Shown here piece by piece: positions 1-6,963 of a stretch of 12,951 nucleotides of DNA. The notes below the pieces were generated by a model. That model made no database searches and was not told the DNA's origin. It saw only the letters and a program-made list of their open reading frames with translations. The position numbers and the translations under genes are program-made. The stretch spans positions 1 through 12,951 of the forward strand of contig JAITAZ010000338.1 of NCBI GenBank assembly GCA_031283825.1. The letters run 5' to 3'. Each line of letters starts with the position of its first letter. Positions within the stretch are counted from its first letter, which is position 1. Source of the DNA: Planctomycetaceae bacterium (GTDB lineage Bacteria > Planctomycetota > Planctomycetia > Pirellulales > Thermoguttaceae).

Positions 1-252
1 CATGTTACGCACTTGCTACCCCAGATCTGGTAGGCGACCGTAGGTTCGCAACCTTTCGCCGAAAGGTAGCGTCGGCGTTAGCCGACGGTAAATCTGAAAT
101 GATTTTAATTATTGTCGAATCCATTTTATCGTTGCCTTCGGCAACGCGACCTTTCGGCGAAAGGTCGCCTACCTGAGTCGGCGGTCGCCTACCAGATCGG
201 TGATCAACCTGATCTATAAACATCTACTGACGAACAAATACTGCGTAACATG
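1..252. repeat. Compound palindromic element, MITE-like, no coding capacity
   Basis: The first 11 bases (CATGTTACGCA) are the exact reverse complement of 242-252, and a second perfect inverted pair of 17 bases joins 24-40 to 182-198 (GATCTGGTAGGCGACCG and its complement). Four small near-perfect palindromes are nested between them: 52-66 (CCTTTCG/CGAAAGG), 71-86 (GTCGGC/GCCGAC), 130-146 (CGTTGCC/GGCAACG) and 146-168 (GCGACCTTTCG/CGAAAGGTCGC). The GC-rich hairpins contrast with the AT-rich surroundings. The layout resembles a non-autonomous miniature element. Because the outer arm starts at base 1, the true left end may lie outside the window. No transposase is seen. Confidence 0.7.
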
Positions 253-270
253 ATTTCGTAACTATTCAGA

Positions 271-401
271 GTAGTATTTTTTTAAGGGAACAATGGGGAC
301 GTCGTGGTTTGAAATCAGAGATTGACGACTCATAAGACATTGCTCTTGAGTCTTTTCAAACACGTCCCATTTGTTTCATAAGTTCCATTAAAAAATACTA
401 C
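271..401. repeat. Imperfect long inverted repeat upstream of moxR
   Basis: The arm starting at 271 (GTAGTATTTTTTTAAGGGAA, then AATGGGGACGT and GTTTGAAA) pairs with 354-401, which reads TTTCAAA, ACGTCCCATT, GTTCC and AAAAAATACTAC. A few bases of indel separate the blocks. The centre holds a smaller hairpin, GACTCA (327-332) with TGAGTC (347-352). The transcript could fold into one long stem, or the whole could be a miniature mobile element. Its right half recurs at 11612-11709. Confidence 0.65.
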
Positions 402-416
402 AACCGAATATTTACA
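342..416 (+). promoter_or_regulatory. Repeated leader block, copy 1, upstream of moxR
   Basis: This stretch shares an ordered set of short blocks with 11612-11709: GCTCTTG, TCTTTTCAA, ACGTCCC, CATAA, TAAAAAAATACT and an AATAT..TTACA block. In both places it ends a few tens of bases before the start codon of a plus-strand gene, which suggests it carries a promoter or a shared regulatory leader. The AATAT block (407-411) could serve as a -10 element, but no good -35 is visible. It overlaps the right arm of the 271-401 inverted repeat, so it may simply be a repeat that happens to lie upstream. Confidence 0.4.
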
Positions 417-450
417 AAAATTTCGCTGAAAAATTACAAATAATCTTATC

Positions 451-1488
451 ATGAGTAGTTTTAATCAATCCAATTCATCGACGCAAATGTTGCAAGAACG
501 ATTACAACAATTTCGCAACGATTTTAATCTGATTGAAAGCGAAATAAGTCGTTTAATTGTTGGTCAATCTGAAGTTGTCCGCGATATTATTATTGCAATG
601 ATCTCTGGCGGACATGTTTTGTTAGAAGGCGTTCCCGGTTTGGGCAAAACGTTGTTGGTTCGGACTTTGGCGGAAATTATTGAAGGTAAATTTTCACGAA
701 TCCAATTTACGCCAGATTTAATGCCAGCAGACTTGACCGGAACAAACATAATGAATAAAACAGTCGATGGAAATAGTTACTTTGACTTTCAACAAGGTCC
801 TGTATTCTGCAATCTGCTACTAGCCGACGAAATCAACCGCGCAACCCCAAAAACTCAAGCTGCATTGCTCGAATCAATGCAAGAACATTCAGTAACAGTC
901 GGAAGAACAACTCACAAATTACCCGATCTTTTCTTCGTATTAGCAACGCAAAATCCAATAGAAATGGAAGGAACATATCCACTGCCGGAAGCGCAACTAG
1001 ACAGATTTTTCAGCAAAATAATTTTTCCTTTTCCAACTAAAGAAGAACTAGTTCAAATTATCAATCGGACGACAAAAACAGAAATTCCAAAAGTTAAATC
1101 AACTATTCCAACATCGCGAATTATTGAAATGGGTCAACTGGCAAGAGAAATTACTGTTGCCGACAAAATTACAAATTACGCGGCAGAGTTGATATTGCGG
1201 ACTCATCCGAGATTAAGCAATTCGGATTTTGAATCGAAACATACGGCGTCAGAAAAGTTAGTTGATAAATATGTTCGTTACGGAGCAAGTCCGCGCGGCG
1301 CGCAAGCGTTAATGTTAGGCGCAAAAGTAAGAGCAATCCTAGACGGAAGATACAATGCAGCAAAAGAAGACTTAATCGCTATGACGCCAACAGTTTTACG
1401 ACATAGAATTATTTTGACCTTTGAAGGCGAAGCTGAAAATATCACAACTGACGAAATTATTGAAACGATAATTCGAGATCAGTTTTAA
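451..1488 (+). CDS. moxR: MoxR-family AAA+ ATPase
   Basis: A cytoplasmic AAA+ ATPase of the MoxR class. These couple ATP hydrolysis to remodelling or maturation of partner complexes and are usually encoded beside DUF58 and vWA proteins. All core motifs are visible: Walker A GVPGLGKT at residues 60-67, Walker B LLLADEINR at 122-130 with the catalytic DE pair, sensor 1 ATQNP at 165-169, and sensor 2 GASPRG at 278-283 with its arginine. The TYPLPEAQLDRF segment (175-186) is typical of the family. At 345 residues it is full length. The ATG has no Shine-Dalgarno sequence, only an AT-rich leader. The DUF58 gene follows 80 bases downstream on the same strand, so the two are likely co-transcribed. 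The family call is secure; the substrate is unknown. Confidence 0.95.
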   Translation: MSSFNQSNSSTQMLQERLQQFRNDFNLIESEISRLIVGQSEVVRDIIIAMISGGHVLLEGVPGLGKTLLVRTLAEIIEGKFSRIQFTPDLMPADLTGTNIMNKTVDGNSYFDFQQGPVFCNLLLADEINRATPKTQAALLESMQEHSVTVGRTTHKLPDLFFVLATQNPIEMEGTYPLPEAQLDRFFSKIIFPFPTKEELVQIINRTTKTEIPKVKSTIPTSRIIEMGQLAREITVADKITNYAAELILRTHPRLSNSDFESKHTASEKLVDKYVRYGASPRGAQALMLGAKVRAILDGRYNAAKEDLIAMTPTVLRHRIILTFEGEAENITTDEIIETIIRDQF

Positions 1489-1568
1489 ACTATTCACGCT
1501 TGAATTTTCGATTAGAGCCGTCTGCTTATCTGACTGAATATTGCCTACTACAACTAATTATCAAAGAC

Positions 1569-2555
1569 ATGTTTGACGATGATTTTTTAACGACATTAGA
1601 ATATCTTTTGGCGGTATCGCGTCGCGTGATTCGTAGTAGTTTTTCTTGCGGCGGGATAACCGGAGACGTTGAAATTTTTTCTAGTCGGCGCAAACAAGCA
1701 TTTAACGACGGAATCGAATTCGCAGACCACAGACTTTACGTACAAGGCGACGATCTGAGACGGCTAGATTGGAATCTATACGCAAGATTAGGAGAACAGT
1801 TTATCAAACGTTTCAAAACAAACGACGAAACTAACGTCTATTTTTTACTTGATAATTCTGCAAGTATGCAGGCGGGAATCGGCGATTTTAACAAGTATAA
1901 TTACGCTCGAAAAATTGTTGCGTCGTTAGCGTATATCGCTTTATCCGATTTAAATCAAGTAAGCGTATCTTGCTTTGCAAACGGACTTTCTGATATATTT
2001 CCATTGACAAACGGTAAAGGAAAATTTTTTAATTTGTTAAAATTTCTTGAGCGAAACGAATCAGCCAACGAAACGACAAATATTCGTTTATCGATTGAAA
2101 ATTTTATACGCCGGACGAAAAGATCAGGAATCGTGATTATTGTAAGCGATTTTTTTGATCGCGATGGTTTTCAATTGGCGATAGATCAATTATGTTACAA
2201 TAAATTCGAACCAATCGTTATTCAGATTCACGCCGATTTTGAATCCGACCCGCGACTAATTCCAGAATTACAATCAACAACTCGCACAAATTGTAATTTA
2301 ATAAGCGTTGAAAACGAAATTGTAAAGGAATCCGGTAAAATTAAAATTCAAAACGGAAACGAAATAAACGTTAAAATTACCGATTCAATATTGAATCAGT
2401 ACAAAAATTGTTTTGAAAAATTTCTTGAGGGAATAAAAAAACATTGCGTTCAAAAAGGCGTCGGATGCGTAATCGCACAAACATTGATTCCTTTCGACAA
2501 ATTAATTTTACAAATGATTTATAGCGGAAATATCATAAAATCAAAATTTTCGTAA
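1569..2555 (+). CDS. DUF58 family protein with vWA-like domain
   Basis: A DUF58 protein, the usual partner of MoxR ATPases. From the ATG at 1569 it has 328 residues. The signature block YVQGDDLRRLDWNLYAR lies at residues 57-73. A metal-ion-dependent adhesion-site-like motif, DNSASM, follows at 95-100 and marks the start of a vWA-type fold, with IVSDFFD (191-197) as a later strand and loop. No membrane segment or signal peptide is visible, so it probably acts in the cytoplasm with MoxR. An upstream in-frame TTG at 1500, 11 bases after the moxR stop, would add 23 residues. I prefer 1569 because MFDDDFL..LEYLLAVSRR matches where family members usually begin. Neither start has a Shine-Dalgarno sequence. 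The gene ends 20 bases before the end of the convergent minus-strand gene. How this protein works with MoxR is not established. Confidence 0.92.
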   Translation: MFDDDFLTTLEYLLAVSRRVIRSSFSCGGITGDVEIFSSRRKQAFNDGIEFADHRLYVQGDDLRRLDWNLYARLGEQFIKRFKTNDETNVYFLLDNSASMQAGIGDFNKYNYARKIVASLAYIALSDLNQVSVSCFANGLSDIFPLTNGKGKFFNLLKFLERNESANETTNIRLSIENFIRRTKRSGIVIIVSDFFDRDGFQLAIDQLCYNKFEPIVIQIHADFESDPRLIPELQSTTRTNCNLISVENEIVKESGKIKIQNGNEINVKITDSILNQYKNCFEKFLEGIKKHCVQKGVGCVIAQTLIPFDKLILQMIYSGNIIKSKFS

Positions 2556-2575
2556 CGAAAAATATTCCCGCATAT

Positions 2576-3628
2576 TTATAAAGAGAATTTAAGCTGGATT
2601 CCACAATTTAAATTCGCGATGAGAGGTTTCTTTAATATTTCTTTTATATTTTCTTTAGGGAATATTCCTAAGTTTACGTTCCATGAGCGGGGATTATCAG
2701 AAACAGTAAACGGGATTCCGGCAATTTGTAATTTCTTTATGGTCAAGGTATTTTCTTCATTTTCAATTAACGTAATTTTGTATTTTTTGCGAGAAGTCTT
2801 AAATTTTATAACGTTACCGGCTATCTCTATTATTCCGCTAGGCGGGACTTCTAGCATCGGCATCATTCGATGACAACTGCACATCGCCCAGATTATAGGC
2901 AACATCGAACCTGTCGGTCTTATGTGTATTACGCCCAAGACTAAATTACCGTCGCTGTCGTTGTTATCATTGTCTTCGTCGTATTCTTCTTCCTCGTATT
3001 CATCATCGTCGTATTCGTCATCGTCTTCAAAGTCGTCGTCGTCTTCGTCTTCGTCGTATTCATAATCTTCGTCTTCGTCATATAGTTCGATGTCGTCGTA
3101 TAAGTCGTCTTCATCTTCTTCGTCTTCGTCTTCTAAATTTTCGTCATTAATTTCTGGTTCTTCTTCGACGAACCCTTTTTTGATGCCGTAATCTTGATAG
3201 ACTTTTAGATAATGTTCAACTGACTTTTCGTCTAGTTCTAGTTTCATAGTTGTGTCTGTCCATTCGTCTAGGAAATCTCTTATTTCTTTGACTTTGTCTT
3301 TATATTTTTCCCAAATGAAATGAAACGATTGCATTGCCGCCATAGCAAATACGAATTCTGGAAAGCTGTAATTTTTTGCTTCACGTATTCCTTTTAGGCA
3401 GTAATCTAACATGATGTTTGGCAATTTTTTTACGCCGTATTTTGTGTCGATATAATCAACAATATCTGATAGAAATTTTTCATCGCCGAGTTGTGCGATT
3501 AAACCGGCGTTTATCAATGCGCGTACAATTTCGTCATCGTTTTCGAGGCGATTGTTGATTATTTCATCCTTAATTTTTTCCATTTCGTGTATATTATGCG
3601 CGCGAAGTTTTTCTTCAATAATTTTCAT
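2576..3628 (-). CDS. Hypothetical protein with extreme Asp/Glu-rich linker
   Basis: I do not recognise this 350-residue protein. It has three visible parts. Residues 1-153 look mostly helical and of ordinary composition, including FPEFVFAMAAMQSFHFIWEKY (89-109). Residues 154-227 are almost purely acidic: 48 of the 67 residues at 161-227 are Asp or Glu, and no Lys or Arg occurs between 152 and 236. Residues 228-350 look like a beta-rich domain containing CSCH (250-253) and many lysines near the end. There is no signal peptide or membrane segment. The acidic part could be a flexible linker, a metal or basic-protein binding segment, or a nucleic-acid mimic; none can be shown. It lies between the DUF58 and BatA-type genes, converging on the former. 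The start is an ATG without a Shine-Dalgarno sequence. Confidence 0.85.
   Translation of the reverse strand: MKIIEEKLRAHNIHEMEKIKDEIINNRLENDDEIVRALINAGLIAQLGDEKFLSDIVDYIDTKYGVKKLPNIMLDYCLKGIREAKNYSFPEFVFAMAAMQSFHFIWEKYKDKVKEIRDFLDEWTDTTMKLELDEKSVEHYLKVYQDYGIKKGFVEEEPEINDENLEDEDEEDEDDLYDDIELYDEDEDYEYDEDEDDDDFEDDDEYDDDEYEEEEYDEDNDNNDSDGNLVLGVIHIRPTGSMLPIIWAMCSCHRMMPMLEVPPSGIIEIAGNVIKFKTSRKKYKITLIENEENTLTIKKLQIAGIPFTVSDNPRSWNVNLGIFPKENIKEILKKPLIANLNCGIQLKFSL
2951..3169. repeat. Low-complexity trinucleotide tract encoding the acidic linker
   Basis: On the plus strand this is an irregular run of TCG, TCT, TCA and TAT-type triplets (for example CGTCGTCGTC), giving GAC/GAA/GAT/GAG codons on the coding strand. 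Runs of this kind can change length by slippage in whole codons, which would lengthen or shorten the acidic segment without breaking the frame. It may also be hard to assemble accurately. Confidence 0.75.
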
Positions 3629-3945
3629 AAAATATATAAAATTTGAATATCTTTTTAACAGTTCACATTTCCAATTTCGGAAGCCGCCGTTTGTTTATTA
3701 GCGGTAAGCTGGTTTTTTAATGAATAGCTTTTGAATCGCCGAAATTCCTAGTACGAATCGTATATACGTCTAAAAATCGTCCAAAATTATAGACGATCCG
3801 AGTATTTTTTGTAATATTTCTACGAAATTATTATACGTCAATTTGTTGACTATTCGTTAAAAATTGTAACTATTTTAGTTCAAAAGTCCATGTTGGCTAA
3901 TTGGTATTGGCGGACGTATATTTTTTGTAATTATTCGTAACTAAT
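3629..3945. other. AT-rich intergenic stretch with small hairpins, no gene seen
   Basis: This is the upstream side of the minus-strand acidic-protein gene. It holds a short inverted pair AATTTCGG (3673-3680) with CCGAAATT (3739-3746). It also holds two mutually exclusive small stems: CGTCTA (3767-3772) with TAGACG (3790-3795), and ATCGTC (3777-3782) with GACGAT (3792-3797). A T-run follows at 3804-3809, but no plus-strand gene reads into it. I see no convincing promoter, RNA gene or ORF. Confidence 0.4.
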
Positions 3946-4064
3946 CCTGAAAGAGCAGCGGAAAAAAAATTATTACGAATATTCGTTACAAATATTAACA
4001 AACAATATTGACCATATTAACCATATTCAATATATTCACTAATAAATTCCGCTGCCCTTTCAGG
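3946..4064. repeat. Inverted repeat with CCTGAAAGxGCAGCGGAA ends
   Basis: CCTGAAAGAGCAGCGGAA (3946-3963) and the reverse complement of 4047-4064 differ at one base in 18. The 83 bases between them are almost all A/T and contain a 12-base perfect palindrome, ACGAATATTCGT (3975-3986), and several CATATT repeats. It looks like a miniature mobile or palindromic repeat unit. The sequence just right of it recurs at 11283-11330. Confidence 0.65.
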
Positions 4065-4101
4065 GCGTAGGAATTTTTTCTTTCGTGTGAACGGTTACAA
4101 A
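4056..4101. repeat. Dispersed repeat, copy 1 (CCTTTCAG..CGTAGGAA..GAACGGTTA)
   Basis: This stretch reads CCTTTCAG, two variable bases, CGTAGGAA, a T-rich spacer with TTTTTCTTT, and GAACGGTTA. The same order and spacing occur at 11283-11330 with only a few changes. It continues directly out of the right arm of the inverted repeat at 3946-4064. No coding role is apparent. It lies just downstream of the BatA-type gene's stop codon. Confidence 0.65.
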
Positions 4102-4119
4102 ATAATTTACCGAAATTAA

Positions 4120-6351
4120 TTAACTACTTCTTTTGCTTGGCGGAATTATTCTGCCGGCTAGAAATATTTCTATCATCATGAAGGCAATCATAATGTAGAG
4201 AAAAATATCGCTCCACGACGCGCTAGTCGAGAAATCAAACGACGTCGAAAATCCCGCAGCGCTCTCCAACGACGCATTTACCGAACGGATAAGCATCGCT
4301 AATTCTGAAACGTCTATTAATCCTGTGTTGCCTTCATTTGCTTGAACGTTGACAGCGTATAAGTCGATATTTTTCTCATTTGAATTGGAATGTTGTTGTA
4401 ATTTAACTTCGTAAAATCCGGCAACTTCTGTCTTGTCGAAAATTCCTTTTGCTATACCTTCATCGTTGTTTATTAAATCGAGTCTTGTAATAGAGCCTTC
4501 TGAAATGCCTTCTCTTGGCGGGATGTTAATTTCTACTTTTGGTTCGAATATTGATGTATCGACAGAAATTGGAATCGAGTTTCCGACGAGCAATTGATCG
4601 GTTTCTTTTTTTGTATCTGCGAGCGAAGCGGCTAATTCAAGCATAACGACAACAAAACTCGGATTACCTTTGCCCCAGTTATTCCACACCGGCGCAACAG
4701 ACGTCAAAAAAGTAATCGTTTTCCCCTTTCCAAAACTTTTTTCCGCAACCAAAGGTTGACCATTTCTCAAGTTTGCAATTATGTTGACATTTTCATTTTT
4801 ATCTTTTAATTGAGACGTTGCAAGATACTTTTCGATTTTCACTCCGGCAAGAAGCGGACTATCGCCTTCGCTGAATAGTCTAAAAATTGGGTGATTTCCG
4901 ACAATATTTATATCCGGTTTGTTGGCGAGTAAGTCAGGTTCGAGTTGTGCGGCGGCGATTGGTTCGAATGGAAAAAGTCCTTTGCCGTTGTTGTAAAGCG
5001 TAGTTCTGACAAAATCGAGATTGCTGTCAGCACCGATAAAAAAAGCTACTCCGCCGCCGCGAGATACGTACTCTTCAAGCGATTGAATTGCTGTTTGCTC
5101 AAGTTGCATCGCTTCGAGCAGAAAAATTACGCTGTATTGTTTGAGCGGATTCGCCGAAAGAAAAGAAGGCGGCTCTGTCCGCGTGCGGATTCCAGATTTT
5201 ATACCAGATGGAGAAAGAGCAATACGCACAAATTGTGCAGGGTCAAAAGAACTTGTGCGGCGGTCTGGAGTAATAAGCAAAATTTCAATTGCAGAAGGAA
5301 CATTGACGACAAGCATTCTACTATTATCGTCGGCGATTGAGTCGGGTTGAAGTTTTATTTCTACGCGATGATTTCCTGAATTAGGAAATCGAACAGGAAA
5401 TCTCAGCGGCGGATTGAGCGATTCGCCCGCTTTAATTCGCGGAATTGTTACGCCGGTTTGTGCAACGTCGTCAATTGAAACAGACAAGTGAACGTTATCG
5501 ATGTCATCGTGTCCGTAGTTGACTATTCCGGCGTCGATTAGCATTTCGACGTCTGCCGCGTGGATTCCGTCAACGAGTTGCATTGACGTAATTCCGAGAT
5601 TCGCGCGTTCTTCATCGACAGCTCTAATCATTCTTACGCCTCCGCCGATAGTTCTGATTTCGCTGATTTTTTTCAAGATTTCGGCGTGATTTTGCCAATT
5701 TACGGATCGAAAGTCGGAGATAAAATAAACGACCGGTTTACTTCGCGCAATTGATTGTCTGACGAGTGAGATTGCGGAGTCGAGCATATCTGCGGGGTCG
5801 AATGCGCCTTGTGAGGTTGGCATGGATTTAATCGTATCGCGTATATTTTGTATTCCTTCTTCGTTGAGAGTAATTTCGGCGAAATCCGGCGGAGAGCCGT
5901 GATTGATTGCGTGAGTTTTTGATAACCTGACGAGCGTTAATTTATCATTGTTTTGACGTCGTGCGGCGGTGTCGATAATTTGTTTGATTACGCCGAGAGC
6001 GTCGTCGAATATTGCGCCTGCGCCTTGTGCGGTATTTCGGTCGTTCATTGAGTAGGAATCGTCGAGCAGGATGATATGATGAGTTGGTTTTCCGCCTAAT
6101 AAATCTCCGATTATGCCTTCAAATTTAGGCCGAGCCAGCATAAAAATAGCGGCGGCGATAACGAGCATACGCAACAGTAAGAGAAGTAATTGTTGCATAA
6201 GAATTCGCGTGCGGCTGCGTTTATAGCTTGCGAGTAAAAATTCCAACGCCGCCCATTCAACTCGCCGATGTCGAAACATATTGATCAGATGAATCAACAC
6301 AACCAAACCGAGTATCGGCAAAAACCAAAGTAATGATTGATATACAAACAC
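4120..6351 (-). CDS. BatA-type membrane protein with vWA and GATase-like regions
   Basis: A 743-residue envelope protein of the BatA / N-terminal double-transmembrane type. Two membrane segments (about 5-24 and 52-74) flank a conserved basic and amphipathic stretch, RRVEWAALEFLLASYKRSR. A vWA domain follows, with metal-site motif DDSYS (97-101) and VVYFISDF (207-214). Residues about 355-575 resemble a class-I glutamine-amidotransferase fold (VIFLLEAM, EEYVSRGGGVAFFIG). The protein contains no cysteine at all, so this region cannot be an ordinary catalytic amidotransferase. A last membrane segment spans about 713-735, leaving a short basic tail. The vWA region probably faces the periplasm. The start is GTG; the next in-frame Met would cut away the first membrane helix. 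Partners are probably the MoxR and DUF58 proteins on the opposite strand. The architecture is familiar from Planctomycetes; the function is unproven. Confidence 0.9.
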   Translation of the reverse strand: MFVYQSLLWFLPILGLVVLIHLINMFRHRRVEWAALEFLLASYKRSRTRILMQQLLLLLLRMLVIAAAIFMLARPKFEGIIGDLLGGKPTHHIILLDDSYSMNDRNTAQGAGAIFDDALGVIKQIIDTAARRQNNDKLTLVRLSKTHAINHGSPPDFAEITLNEEGIQNIRDTIKSMPTSQGAFDPADMLDSAISLVRQSIARSKPVVYFISDFRSVNWQNHAEILKKISEIRTIGGGVRMIRAVDEERANLGITSMQLVDGIHAADVEMLIDAGIVNYGHDDIDNVHLSVSIDDVAQTGVTIPRIKAGESLNPPLRFPVRFPNSGNHRVEIKLQPDSIADDNSRMLVVNVPSAIEILLITPDRRTSSFDPAQFVRIALSPSGIKSGIRTRTEPPSFLSANPLKQYSVIFLLEAMQLEQTAIQSLEEYVSRGGGVAFFIGADSNLDFVRTTLYNNGKGLFPFEPIAAAQLEPDLLANKPDINIVGNHPIFRLFSEGDSPLLAGVKIEKYLATSQLKDKNENVNIIANLRNGQPLVAEKSFGKGKTITFLTSVAPVWNNWGKGNPSFVVVMLELAASLADTKKETDQLLVGNSIPISVDTSIFEPKVEINIPPREGISEGSITRLDLINNDEGIAKGIFDKTEVAGFYEVKLQQHSNSNEKNIDLYAVNVQANEGNTGLIDVSELAMLIRSVNASLESAAGFSTSFDFSTSASWSDIFLYIMIAFMMIEIFLAGRIIPPSKRSS

Positions 6352-6387
6352 GTTTTTTGTTGAGGCTTAATTTGACTTATTATATTG

Positions 6388-6594
6388 GGGAACTTCTAAA
6401 AACTCGTTATTTATTAACCACAGAGAACACAGAATTCACAGAGAGAATATTTTTTTAAAATTAAATTAAATTTTGATTTAAATCCATAATTTTTACTTAA
6501 ATAAATTTAAATTATGTTTTGATTCAAATTAAAATTTTCTCTGTGTTCTCTGTCTGTGTCCTCTGTGGTTTAAAATTAATTATTAGAAATTCCC
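6388..6594. repeat. Long inverted repeat with ACCACAGAG ends
   Basis: Two nested arm pairs are visible. The outer pair is GGGAACTTCTAA (6388-6399) with TTAGAAATTCCC (6583-6594), 11 of 12 bases matching. The inner pair begins TTAACCACAGAGAACACAGA (6414 onward) and matches the complement of 6531-6573, which ends CCTCTGTGGTTTAA. The centre is nearly pure A/T with partial symmetry. ACCACAGAG-type repeats are scattered in many bacterial genomes. The element lies about 36 bases upstream of the BatA-type start codon, so it could affect that gene's expression. Confidence 0.7.
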
Positions 6595-6658
6595 ATTGGA
6601 AAATGGAAAAGCTAAAGGGCGTTTTTAAGGAACAAAATGAATATAGGTCTTTTCTAAA

Positions 6659-6686
6659 AAATTATAAAAGTATGTTTTTATAATTT
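6659..6686. other. All-A/T hairpin between thioredoxin and BatA-type genes
   Basis: AAATTATAAAA (6659-6669) is the exact reverse complement of 6676-6686, with a six-base loop. On the minus strand the stem is followed by a short T-run, so it could be a weak terminator downstream of the thioredoxin gene. A stem without G or C is poor support for that. The rest of 6595-6808 is AT-rich and holds nothing I recognise. Confidence 0.3.
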
Positions 6687-6808
6687 CTTAATAATATATT
6701 TTTAAATATGGTATTGATATTAGTATTTGTAAAAAAACTGTTAGTTTAGATTTTGTGAGATTATAAACTGTAAATTATCATAAATTTGTGTGAATAATTT
6801 TTTAAGAT

Positions 6809-6948
6809 TGCGTAGGGAATAGTTGTTTATAAAGTGTTAGTTTGATGTTTTAATTTTGTTGGTTTTGATTTGAATTTTAAAGTTCGAAATTCGGACTCAA
6901 ATTTTTTGTCGGTGATATAACAGCAATTTTACAACTTTTCCCTACGCA
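6809..6948. repeat. Inverted repeat with TGCGTAGGGAA ends
   Basis: TGCGTAGGGAATAGTTGT (6809-6826) and the complement of 6931-6948 match at 17 of 18 bases, with weaker symmetry continuing inward. The total length of 140 bases and the sharp ends suggest a miniature inverted-repeat element. Its right edge overlaps a small palindrome, CAGAATCCTGATTCTG (6947-6962), that ends one base before the thioredoxin stop codon at 6964-6966. The element therefore directly follows that gene's 3' end and could act as its transcript end. Confidence 0.65.
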
Positions 6949-6963
6949 GAATCCTGATTCTGA

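Noticed and set aside
5..223. 72-codon minus-strand ORF across the first repeat element
   Set aside because: Its frame runs through stacked palindromes, so the translation only reflects repeat structure; there is no ribosome-binding site and no family resemblance.
1500..1568. TTG start adding 23 residues to the DUF58 protein
   Set aside because: The ATG at 1569 fits the usual family N-terminus better, and the extension has no recognisable block. The TTG remains possible because neither start has a Shine-Dalgarno sequence.
2556..2575. Bidirectional terminator between the convergent DUF58 and acidic-protein genes
   Set aside because: Only a weak AAATAT/ATATTT stem is visible in the 20-base gap; it is too poor to call.
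4945..5340. 131-codon plus-strand ORF inside the BatA-type gene
   Set aside because: It lies antisense to a well-supported gene, has a Cys/Lys/Arg-rich composition typical of shadow frames, and matches no known motif.
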